Assembly (NCBI GenBank): GCA_963521065.1
Contig: CAUQTI010000005.1
Span: 62,001-126,000, forward strand
Direction of reading: 5' to 3'
Length of the DNA: 64,000 nt
Origin: IOR16 sp963521065
GTDB lineage: Bacteria > Bacillota > Clostridia > Peptostreptococcales > Anaerovoracaceae
Shown one piece after another: positions 7,252-14,614 of this stretch (position 1 is its first letter; each line of letters opens with the position of its first letter). The position numbers and the translations under genes are program-made. Below the pieces are notes generated by a model. The model was not told where the DNA came from and ran no database searches. It saw only the letters and a list, made by a program, of their open reading frames with translations.

Positions 7252-7842
7252 ATGGAAAACCCGGATTTACAGGCAGTCTATATAGAACGGCTGAATGCAC
7301 TGCTGCCCACGTTGGATTTTAAGGAGCTGGATCGCTCCTGCAATAACCAGGACAACATGTATGTCAAGGAAGCCCTGAAGAAAATGCACGATTTATTTGT
7401 AGAAGTTTACGGAACAGATGATCTGGATTACGGCGGTTATGAGTTTGTCGATGTGCCGGCTGTCATATTGGGGCGCAACACAGGGCATATGGGACTTGGA
7501 ATCGTGACGCTTGACCTGCAATCCTCCGGGGAGCATTGCGGCACCTTTTTTCTAACGCCAAAGGGTATCATTGATCAAGGATTTGATGAAATGAAGCCTG
7601 CAGATTCCAAATATCTGGCTGACGTTTATGTTCCCTACAATTACTGGTACACCGTATATATCCAGCGGGATCATCACGTGGATTTTGAGCATATTCCCGA
7701 AAAGGTGGTGGAAATGCTGGAAGCCTGTCAGCCTGGACAACAGGAAAAGATTACCCAGGAAGCTTCGAAGCAGCAGGGCAATGAGCAAACCGCCGATTCT
7801 GAACAGGAAAATGCGTGTGAATCGCCTTCAATGGAAATGTAG
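7252..7842 (+). CDS. acidic accessory protein of unknown function
   Basis: A 196-residue protein with GGAGGTG 10-11 bases before ATG 7252. The centre (YGGYEFVDVPAVILGRNTGH, CGTFFLTPKGIIDQG, VPYNYWYTVYIQRDHHVDF) is well formed and globular, and the last 45 residues are a Gln/Glu-rich tail. No catalytic motif is recognised. It is the last gene of the cargo operon that starts at 4225, and homologous genes are, to my knowledge, met mainly beside LPD28 and DUF4314 genes in clostridial elements; this last point is memory-based. Confidence 0.5.
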   Translation: MENPDLQAVYIERLNALLPTLDFKELDRSCNNQDNMYVKEALKKMHDLFVEVYGTDDLDYGGYEFVDVPAVILGRNTGHMGLGIVTLDLQSSGEHCGTFFLTPKGIIDQGFDEMKPADSKYLADVYVPYNYWYTVYIQRDHHVDFEHIPEKVVEMLEACQPGQQEKITQEASKQQGNEQTADSEQENACESPSMEM

Positions 7843-7870
7843 AGTGCAGAAACCCTGCTTTTTTCTTTTG
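7843..7870 (+). terminator. weak intrinsic terminator
   Basis: GCAG-AAACC-CTGC followed by TTTTTTCTTTT directly behind the cargo operon; the stem is only 4-5 bp, so efficiency is doubtful. Confidence 0.45.
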
Positions 7871-7913
7871 AATTCTATTATTTTTTTATTAACCTCTGCG
7901 AACAGCGTTTTAT

Positions 7914-7971
7914 TTTATCTTAGAAACTATGCGGCAGAACCAGATTCCCTTTTTTCTGCCGCATCCTTGTG
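7914..7971 (+). promoter_or_regulatory. hairpin leader, copy 2 (ATGCGGC...GCCGCAT)
   Basis: TTATTTTATCTTAGAAACT precedes an 11-bp stem ATGCGGCAGAA (7929-7939) / TTCTGCCGCAT (7954-7964) and then CCTTGTG. Compared with copy 1 the outer stem is identical while the inner part changes from GGG/CCC to AGAA/TTCT, keeping pairing. The next gene starts 50 bases downstream. Confidence 0.6.
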
Positions 7972-8013
7972 GGATAAAGCATTAATTAAGCAATAAAGAA
8001 AAGGAGGAACTAT

Positions 8014-8394
8014 ATGAGTAATCATTCTTTAAATGAGTTGCTGGAAAAGGATTTGGTGGTGGGCTGTGTCTGCAATAGCAACGGCTCAAACAAAACCTAT
8101 TATTTTGAAAACACCCCGGAAAATATTGCGAGTTTTATTATGAAGCATCAGGAAAGTACGAATCAGCTGCTTCTGACCAGTCTGTCAGACCGTCTTATTC
8201 TAAGTACCCTTGGAAGCAGCATCAGCCATTGTCCCAATCAGAAACTGCTGCAGAAGGTACAAAAGGAGCTGTGTTCACTGCAGAAAGGAGAAAACTCACC
8301 GGCTCCCATGGTAGTTGCCAGTGAGAAAGAATTTCAAAGACTTTTATATGAAGAGGATCAGAGAGTAACGGCTGCTGAGCTGAGGATGCTTTAG
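8014..8394 (+). CDS. small mobile-region protein, long paralogue of the 4624 gene
   Basis: A 126-residue protein starting at ATG 8014 with AAGGAGG 6 bases upstream. Residues 1-45 (with LLEKDLVVGCVCNSNGSNKT and YYFENTPENIASFI) are absent from the 4624 paralogue; residues 50-90 correspond to it. The final part is acidic (EEDQRVTAAELRML). Function unknown. It opens the unit that continues with a 53-residue protein and the recombinase triad, so it may be a regulator or accessory factor of recombination; that role is inference from position only. Confidence 0.6.
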   Translation: MSNHSLNELLEKDLVVGCVCNSNGSNKTYYFENTPENIASFIMKHQESTNQLLLTSLSDRLILSTLGSSISHCPNQKLLQKVQKELCSLQKGENSPAPMVVASEKEFQRLLYEEDQRVTAAELRML

Positions 8395-8430
8395 GTAAGG
8401 AGCAGATATGTAGGAACAGGAGGAAATGCT

Positions 8431-8592
8431 ATGGAAAACAAAAAGGAAGCAAGAGAAATGCAATATAAGCTATCGGTAAAATTGCTGGATATTATGGTGA
8501 ATAGTGGCTTTTTACTGCCAGAGGAATATGAAAAAATTGATGCACTGAACCGGGAAACATTTTCTCCGGAGCTGGCAAAAGTATATGCGTAA
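8431..8592 (+). CDS. 53-residue recombinase-associated protein
   Basis: ATG 8431 is preceded by ACAGGAGG at a good distance and the frame encodes MENKKEAREMQYKLSVKLLD, then a short stretch ending in EEYEKIDALNRETFSPELAK and VYA. The length, the charged N-terminal helix and the EEYEKI...FSPELAKVY ending resemble the small SHOCT-like proteins found just upstream of large serine recombinases in clostridial elements. Function unknown. Confidence 0.6.
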   Translation: MENKKEAREMQYKLSVKLLDIMVNSGFLLPEEYEKIDALNRETFSPELAKVYA

Positions 8593-8670
8593 AAACACTA
8601 GCTATATATGAAAAGGTGTGGTAATGTGTGTTGCTAACAGGAGAAGAATCTTCTGGGAAAGGAGAAGTAT

Positions 8671-10278
8671 ATGGAAAAGAAGACAGTAAAAAAGGTAATT
8701 AAAATTGAGCCTGTTAGCACAGTTTCAAACATGGAAAAGCCACTTGTGAAACGAGTATGCGCCTATTGCCGGGTGAGTACCGGATCGGCAGAGCAAATCA
8801 GCTCCTTTGAGTCTCAGGTGGAATATTATGAGCGGCTCATTAAGGAAAAGGACAACTGGGTATGTGTCGGTATTTATGCTGATCAGGCACGAAGTGGTAC
8901 GAAAACCAGAGGACGGGATCAATTCCGACAGATGATGCAGGACTGCAGATTAGGCAAAATCGATCTGATCCTTACGAAGTCCGTCACCCGCTTCGCCAGA
9001 AATACTGTAGACAGCATCAAGGCGATTCGGGAGCTGAGGCGTTTAGGTATCGAGATCTACTTCGAAAAGGAGAGGGTCAGCACCCTGTCTGAGAAAAGCG
9101 AACAGCTGCTGACAATCCTAAGCTCCATAGCACAGGGTGAAGCCGAGAGTATCTCGACCAATTCCAGATGGTCCGTTCAATATCGTTTTCAGAATGGAAC
9201 CTTTATCATCGGCTCCCCTGCTTATGGGTACATAAACGATGAGAATGGAGAGCTTATCGTCCAGCCGGAAGAAGCCAAGATTGTCCGTAGAATTTTTGAC
9301 CAGTACCTTGGTGGAAAAGGTTCCTACGCCATAGCAAAAGAACTGAGAAAGGCGGGGATTCCTACCATACGGGGATCGAAGGGCTGGCAGGACGGTGTGG
9401 TCAAGGAAATATTGCAGAACCCAGTGTATGCAGGTGACCTGCTCTTCCAAAAAACCTACACGACTGAGGGGGTACCCTTTACCAAGAAGCATAATCGCGG
9501 TGAGATGCCGCAGGTTATGATTACGGATAACCATGAACCCATTATCAGCAGAGAAGAAGAACAGGCGGTTCGAGAGCTATACGCATACCGCAGACAGAAG
9601 CAATGTGTGGAGAATGTCGAGGTCTACCAGAATCGATACGCATTCAGCAGTCGGATTATCTGCGGGGAATGCGGCTCAATATTTAGGAGACAGAAGATAT
9701 ACATCGGAAAGCCTTACGAAAAAGTACAATGGTGCTGTCATCAGCATATTGAGGATATCTCGAAATGCAGTCAGAAATCAATTCGGGAAGATTGCATTAA
9801 ACAATCATTCATAACCCTGTGGAACAAGCTGGCCAGTAACTATGAAGATATCCTTTATCCCCTTCTGGCGATATTAAAAGCGGTACCGGATGATCCAGAG
9901 CAGGTACAGGAATTGCTGGAGCTGGAGAATAAAATACGGGAATTAAAACAGCAGAGCCATATGTTGCAAAAAGTCCTTACGGGCGGCGACATTGGCTCTG
10001 TTGTTTTTATAGAGAAACGAGGTCTTATAGACACGGAGCTGGAAAAGGCATACCGCCGACAGCAGCTTCTCAAGGAGCAAAAATTATTTGATGAGCAAAT
10101 CGGTCAGACAGAATATCTGATGGCGGTATTTAGGAACCGACCCGCCATACTAGACGATTATGACGAAGAGCTCTTCCGAATGATGATTGAAACGGTGACA
10201 GCTTACCCCGGAGGGCGGTTGGTCTTTAAACTGAAGAACGGGCTGGAGCTGGAAGAAACCTACGGAAAGGAGCTGTAA
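8671..10278 (+). CDS. large serine recombinase 1
   Basis: A 535-residue large serine recombinase. The N-terminal resolvase domain (residues about 28-175) has the nucleophile motif AYCRVSTGS and the arginine motif KSVTRFARN. The recombinase domain follows (AYGYINDENGELIVQPEEAK, GGKGSYAIAKELRKAGIPT), then a zinc ribbon (CGECGSIFRRQ...CCHQH...C) and a coiled-coil segment near 410-470. These enzymes cut and rejoin attachment sites during excision and integration. It has all catalytic residues visible. AAGGAGA lies upstream of ATG 8671; the next gene follows after 4 bases. Confidence 0.9.
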   Translation: MEKKTVKKVIKIEPVSTVSNMEKPLVKRVCAYCRVSTGSAEQISSFESQVEYYERLIKEKDNWVCVGIYADQARSGTKTRGRDQFRQMMQDCRLGKIDLILTKSVTRFARNTVDSIKAIRELRRLGIEIYFEKERVSTLSEKSEQLLTILSSIAQGEAESISTNSRWSVQYRFQNGTFIIGSPAYGYINDENGELIVQPEEAKIVRRIFDQYLGGKGSYAIAKELRKAGIPTIRGSKGWQDGVVKEILQNPVYAGDLLFQKTYTTEGVPFTKKHNRGEMPQVMITDNHEPIISREEEQAVRELYAYRRQKQCVENVEVYQNRYAFSSRIICGECGSIFRRQKIYIGKPYEKVQWCCHQHIEDISKCSQKSIREDCIKQSFITLWNKLASNYEDILYPLLAILKAVPDDPEQVQELLELENKIRELKQQSHMLQKVLTGGDIGSVVFIEKRGLIDTELEKAYRRQQLLKEQKLFDEQIGQTEYLMAVFRNRPAILDDYDEELFRMMIETVTAYPGGRLVFKLKNGLELEETYGKEL

Positions 10279-10282
10279 GCAG

Positions 10283-11278
10283 ATGCAACGACATATGCCT
10301 CTTGGATACCGGATCGTAGATGGCAAGGCTGATATTGTACCGGAAGCCGCTCAGATAGTAAAAGCTGTTTTTCAAGCATATTTGGGCGGAACTTCTACCT
10401 ATCAGATTGCAAAGGACTTAACGAAACAAGGAGTCTTAAATGCCAGTCACAAACCCTCTTGGAACCACGGTTCGGTAGGAAAAATATTGGAAAATAGAAA
10501 GTACACGGGAGATGAGTTTTATCCCCTGCTGATTAAAAGCGAAATTTTCGAGCAGGTACAAAAGCGCAGACAGGAAACAGTAAAAAGCCTGGGCAGACAC
10601 GTACAACCAAACAGCTTCCGGAACCAAACACAATTCAGCGGAACGTTGTACTGCGGTATCTGCGGACAGCCTTACCGGAGATATGTGGAACACTGCAATC
10701 AACCCAGTGAGAATGTGAAATGGAAGTGCAAGCATTATATCAAGTCCAATCGGGTATCCTGCCAAAACATCTTTCTGATCGATGAACAAATCGAAAGAGC
10801 TTTTATGGATGCCATCAACCAAATCATAGCGACACCCACTATGCTGGAACAAAGGCATCCGATAAAAACACCTGCTCCCTGCCCTGTCGGAGAAAAGCTG
10901 ACCCGACAAATAAAGGAGGTGCTGAGAACCGGACAGTATACAGCAAAAGGGATAGAAGAACTGGTTTTTGCACGAGCTTCCGCTCAATACAGCACGGCGG
11001 TTGTTGATGACAGCATTTATCGTACAGATCAGCTAAAGAACGTCATTTTAGGCAGAAAGAAGCAGATGAATTTTGATGAGGCGCTCTTTATGCAGACGGT
11101 TAGGAAGATTACGGTCAACCCTGATGGCAGACTTGGGTTCACATTACAAAACGGTCTGCTTTTTGATATCAGCATAAGCAGGAACAGCGAGGAGGTAAAC
11201 ACAGATGCGAGAAAAAAAGAATATTTCAGTTATCCCGGCAAAGCCGGACTACGACAGAACAGTTCGACCCCAGTATAA
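10283..11278 (+). CDS. recombinase-like protein lacking the resolvase domain
   Basis: The 331-residue protein begins directly in the recombinase domain (PLGYRIVDGKADIVPEAAQI, GGTSTYQIAKDLTKQGV, KILENRKYTGDEFYP). It continues with a zinc ribbon (YCGICGQPYRRY...KCKHY...SC) and a C-terminal segment like its neighbours. No CRVS nucleophile or resolvase fold is present, and the preceding gene ends only 4 bases upstream, so this is not an in-frame continuation. It should bind DNA but not cleave it and may act as a partner or directionality factor of the flanking enzymes. Its 3' end overlaps the next gene by 74 bases. Confidence 0.8.
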   Translation: MQRHMPLGYRIVDGKADIVPEAAQIVKAVFQAYLGGTSTYQIAKDLTKQGVLNASHKPSWNHGSVGKILENRKYTGDEFYPLLIKSEIFEQVQKRRQETVKSLGRHVQPNSFRNQTQFSGTLYCGICGQPYRRYVEHCNQPSENVKWKCKHYIKSNRVSCQNIFLIDEQIERAFMDAINQIIATPTMLEQRHPIKTPAPCPVGEKLTRQIKEVLRTGQYTAKGIEELVFARASAQYSTAVVDDSIYRTDQLKNVILGRKKQMNFDEALFMQTVRKITVNPDGRLGFTLQNGLLFDISISRNSEEVNTDARKKEYFSYPGKAGLRQNSSTPV

Positions 11279-12842
11279 AAACCTTAGGGTAGCCGCCTAC
11301 TGCCGTGTCAGTACCTTGAGAGAACAGCAGGAAACCAGCTATGAAGCTCAGGTAAAATATTATACGGAAAAGATTACGGATAATCCGAACTGGACCATGG
11401 CTGGAATTTATGCGGATGATGGAAAAAGTGCCACCTCAACCAAGAAACGTGATGATTTCCACTCCATGATTGATGACTGCATGGCTGGAAAAATCGACAT
11501 GATTATTACCAAATCAATCAGCCGATTTGCAAGGAATACGGTGGACGCACTGATGAATATCCGAAGGCTTAAGGAAAAAAACATCTCGGTATTTTTTGAA
11601 AAGGAAGGAATTAATACACTGGAGGGCAGCGGCGAGCTCTTGATTACCATTTTAAGCAGCCAGGCACAGGAAGAGAGCCGGAATATCAGTGAGAACTGCC
11701 ATTGGGGAATCGTTCGTAAATTTGAAAGCGGTAAGGTGATTGTCAATCATAGCAAGTTTTTAGGCTACACAAAGGATAAAGACGGAAATCTTGTCATTAT
11801 ACCAGAGGAAGCAGATCTGGTGCGCAGGATTTTCCGTCTTTTTTTAGAGGGAAACAGCAGTTATAAAATTAAAAGGATACTGGAAGCCGATGGTATCCTC
11901 ACTGTCACTGGAAAGACTGTATGGCAGGCAACGGTCATTGACAAAATGCTTACTAACGAAAAGTACATGGGCGATGCTCTGATGCAGAAAACCTATACAG
12001 TGGATTTCTTGACAAAGAAAAAGGTGATTAACAAAGGTATCGTACCGCAGTATTACATAGAGGATGACCACGAAGCCATCATTTCTAAGGAGCTTTTTCA
12101 TAGAGTGCAGGAGGAAAAAGCCCGCAGATCAGCAATCTACTATCCGCCTGATAAGAAAAAGTGTGGACCGGTCAAAGGAAAATATAGTGCCAAATACGTG
12201 CTTTCAGACATTATGGTATGCGGAGAGTGCGGTCAGCCTTACCGCAGACAGGTATGGTCTAAGTATGGTGTCAAAAAGGCAGTGTGGCGCTGTGACAGCC
12301 GCCTGAAGCACGGCTCCAAGCGATGCAGGCATTCACCTACTTTAAAAGAAGACAGCCTCCATGAAGCAATTATGACTGCAATCAACAGCGTGGTAGAGGA
12401 TCGGGGAGAATTTGTGCAGGCATTCCGTGAGAATGTTATCCGCATCATCGGAAGCTACTCGGCACAGGATGAGCCAGCCAAGTATGACGAACAGCTTGAA
12501 CAGCTGGAGCAAAAAATGCTGGGGCTTATAGAGGACAGCTCAGGAGGCGCATATGCAGATGATGCCTTTGATCTGGAATATCAGAAGATTGCGGATGAAA
12601 TTAAAAAACTGAAAAGGAAAAAAGCAAAGGCGGCCAAAGAGAAGAAGCTGTCTGAATCCTATGGAGAGCGTATGCAGGAGATGGACGGTTATATGAGAAA
12701 GGTCAATTATCTGAAGCGGGAATTTGATGATGACCTTGTCCGCAGGTTGCTTCAGTCAGTCAAGGTAATTAATGAGAGAAAAATAGAAATCCAATTTCAA
12801 ACGGGCATTGTTATCAAGCAGGATGTCCTGTGTGATGATTAA
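11205..12842 (+). CDS. large serine recombinase 3
   Basis: A 545-residue large serine recombinase with nucleophile motif AAYCRVSTLRE near residue 30, arginine motif KSISRFARNTVD, and the recombinase domain (FLGYTKDKDGNLVIIPEEAD, GNSSYKIKRILEADGI). A zinc ribbon (CGECGQPYRRQ...CDSR...C) and a long charged coiled coil (YQKIADEIKKLKRKKAKAAK) near residue 465 follow. It looks intact and active. GAGGAGG lies about 8 bases before ATG 11205, inside the end of the preceding gene. With the genes at 8671 and 10283 it forms a recombinase triad of a kind known from clostridial integrative elements. Confidence 0.9.
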   Translation: MREKKNISVIPAKPDYDRTVRPQYKNLRVAAYCRVSTLREQQETSYEAQVKYYTEKITDNPNWTMAGIYADDGKSATSTKKRDDFHSMIDDCMAGKIDMIITKSISRFARNTVDALMNIRRLKEKNISVFFEKEGINTLEGSGELLITILSSQAQEESRNISENCHWGIVRKFESGKVIVNHSKFLGYTKDKDGNLVIIPEEADLVRRIFRLFLEGNSSYKIKRILEADGILTVTGKTVWQATVIDKMLTNEKYMGDALMQKTYTVDFLTKKKVINKGIVPQYYIEDDHEAIISKELFHRVQEEKARRSAIYYPPDKKKCGPVKGKYSAKYVLSDIMVCGECGQPYRRQVWSKYGVKKAVWRCDSRLKHGSKRCRHSPTLKEDSLHEAIMTAINSVVEDRGEFVQAFRENVIRIIGSYSAQDEPAKYDEQLEQLEQKMLGLIEDSSGGAYADDAFDLEYQKIADEIKKLKRKKAKAAKEKKLSESYGERMQEMDGYMRKVNYLKREFDDDLVRRLLQSVKVINERKIEIQFQTGIVIKQDVLCDD

Positions 12843-12902
12843 ATGACGGCAGGAGCCGAAAGATCAGTGGTTCCTGCCAGTATATAAAGTACTGGTAAGA
12901 AT

Positions 12903-12935
12903 AAAATCCTCAGACAGTGGGCTGAGGGTTTTATT
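12903..12935 (+). terminator. intrinsic terminator after the recombinase triad
   Basis: AAAATCCTCAG (12903-12913) pairs with CTGAGGGTTTT (12922-12932) and is followed by ATT. A second imperfect hairpin (GGCAGGA/TCCTGCC) lies just upstream at 12847-12877. Confidence 0.7.
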
Positions 12936-12960
12936 GTTGGCAGCACCATTCTATCGTACC

Positions 12961-12989
12961 TTGACATTGTATCGGAACACCGATATAAT
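12961..12989 (+). promoter_or_regulatory. promoter with palindromic operator of the hipBA-like pair
   Basis: TTGACA (12961-12966), a 17-base spacer and TATAAT (12984-12989) form a perfect consensus promoter. The spacer contains TATCGGAACACCGATA (12970-12985), a perfect inverted repeat reaching into the -10 box. This is a likely binding site for the HTH protein encoded directly downstream; HipB-type operators of E. coli are also inverted TATCC/GGATA repeats. Confidence 0.85.
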
Positions 12990-13006
12990 GGAAACAGGTG
13001 ATGAAA

Positions 13007-13465
13007 ATGACAATACAACAGCTTATGCAGGACATGAATATGTCCCGCTATCGTTTATCAAAAATTAGCGGGATTCCATGGGCGACTCTCGCAGACATAT
13101 ATTCGGGAAAAACACATCTCGACCGATGCGGAGCGGGAACACTTTCCAAGTTATCCAAGGCTCTCGGTCTTTCCATTGAGGGACTGCTGGAACTGGAATC
13201 TGAACCTATAGAAACCGCACCGGATGGTAAGCCCAACAAAAAGACATATCTGGAAACCGGATTATCCAGCAGCATTCAAAAGGCAATCGAGGATTACCAG
13301 CAAGGTGAAAAAGAACAGGTTCTACATCTTGATTGTCTGTCGGATGAATTATATGGAGCCATTAATGCGGACCTTTGGTCAGGTATAATTACAGAGGAAC
13401 AGGCTGGCTATCTGCGTGAAAAATATCTTGGACTAGTTGGAAAGGAGGATGGAATAAATGATTGA
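13007..13465 (+). CDS. HTH antitoxin/repressor, HipB-like
   Basis: About 152 residues. Residues 1-65 form an XRE-type helix-turn-helix domain (MSRYRLSKISGIPWATLADI, then LSKLSKALGLSIEGLLELE). The remainder is an unfamiliar acidic extension containing TYLETGLSSSIQKAIEDYQQ and ITEEQAGYLREKYLGL. The gene overlaps the HipA-like kinase by 8 bases and lies 18 bases behind a palindromic operator, the usual layout of an autoregulated antitoxin. ATG 13007 is preferred because AGGTG lies 6 bases upstream; GTG 12998 and ATG 13001 are alternatives in the same frame. Confidence 0.75.
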   Translation: MTIQQLMQDMNMSRYRLSKISGIPWATLADIYSGKTHLDRCGAGTLSKLSKALGLSIEGLLELESEPIETAPDGKPNKKTYLETGLSSSIQKAIEDYQQGEKEQVLHLDCLSDELYGAINADLWSGIITEEQAGYLREKYLGLVGKEDGIND

Positions 13466-14396
13466 TTTTACATCATGTGAAGTGAATAAATTCAGAGCCT
13501 ACGGCGGGGCAAACGGGAACAAAATTAATATACTCTATGAAGACAGTAGTTATATGCTAAAATTTCCTCCGGCGCCCAGCCGCAATAAGGTGATGAGCTA
13601 TACCAATGGATGCATTAGCGAATATATCGCTTGCCATATCTTTGCTTCTCTTGGGTTTAAAACACAGGAAACCTTGTTGGGAAACTATACCGATTCGCGA
13701 GGAAAAGAAAAGATCGTGGTGGCTTGCAAGGATTTCACCGAAGGCGGTAAAAGGCTTCTTGAGTTTGCTCACTTAAAAAATACCTGTATCAACAGCGAAC
13801 AAAACGGATATGGAAAAGAGCTGTCTTCTATTCTCCAGGCAATTGACGAACAGACACTTCTGCCCCCGGATCAGCTTCGGGATTTCTTTTGGGATATGTT
13901 TATTGCGGATGCACTGCTTGGCAATTTCGACAGGCATAATGGAAATTGGGGTATTCTTGTTAATGAGCAGTCTAAGGTGGTAGAAATTGCTCCTGTTTAT
14001 GACTGTGGCTCCTGCCTCTATCCACAGTTGGCTGCCAATGATATGGAAGCTGTTCTGAGTAGTGAAGATGAGATTAACAAGCGTGTCTATACTTTTCCAG
14101 CTTCATCTATAGAGGAAAACGGAAAGAAAATATCCTACTTTGATTTCATATCTTCTCTGAAAAATGCGGATTGTACAGAGGCATTGAAAAGAATTTCTGC
14201 ACGGATAGATATAGATCAAATTAGGGGACTTATTGAGGAAACACCAACTCTTCTTCCAGTGCAAAAGGAATTTTATATGGTGATGATCTCAGAACGAAAG
14301 ACAAAGATCCTGGATTATAGCATGGAGCAGATCATGAAATTTGAGAGACAGGAATCCGAGCAAGATGAAGACCTAGGACAACAGTTTTCAGTGTAA
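13458..14396 (+). CDS. HipA-like Ser/Thr kinase toxin, short form
   Basis: The 312-residue protein carries the HipA-type kinase signatures: YMLKFPPAPSRN near residue 30 (ATP-anchoring lysine), DALLGNFDRHNGNWG near 152 (catalytic Asp in the DRHxxN motif) and APVYDCGSCLYPQL near 178 (metal-binding Asp). It is about 120 residues shorter than E. coli HipA (440) because the HipA N-subdomain 1 is absent, so it resembles compact CtkA/HipT-type kinases. Such kinases phosphorylate host proteins (for HipA, glutamyl-tRNA synthetase) and are neutralised by the HTH partner. The target here is unknown. Confidence 0.75.
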   Translation: MIDFTSCEVNKFRAYGGANGNKINILYEDSSYMLKFPPAPSRNKVMSYTNGCISEYIACHIFASLGFKTQETLLGNYTDSRGKEKIVVACKDFTEGGKRLLEFAHLKNTCINSEQNGYGKELSSILQAIDEQTLLPPDQLRDFFWDMFIADALLGNFDRHNGNWGILVNEQSKVVEIAPVYDCGSCLYPQLAANDMEAVLSSEDEINKRVYTFPASSIEENGKKISYFDFISSLKNADCTEALKRISARIDIDQIRGLIEETPTLLPVQKEFYMVMISERKTKILDYSMEQIMKFERQESEQDEDLGQQFSV

Positions 14397-14614
14397 GTGA
14401 AATGGTTTATAAAGCCAAAATGCAATTGTATATGACAAATTTAAGGTTAGGATACGTTGAGTAGTGAAGGAATAAACTTAAGAAGATATTCAATGAATAT
14501 GGTGTGTACAAAAATCTTGAATAATGGCTTGAACTAGTGCAATTAAATACAAAGGCCATATTGGATAATGACAAGTGACAGGGTAGCTCTACACTATATG
14601 TTGGAGGGGAAAAC

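Noticed and set aside
6798..7322. 174-residue ORF in another frame of the YubB-like gene
   Set aside because: It runs over the end of the gene and into the next one, lacks a ribosome site, and the overlapping frame carries the family motifs.
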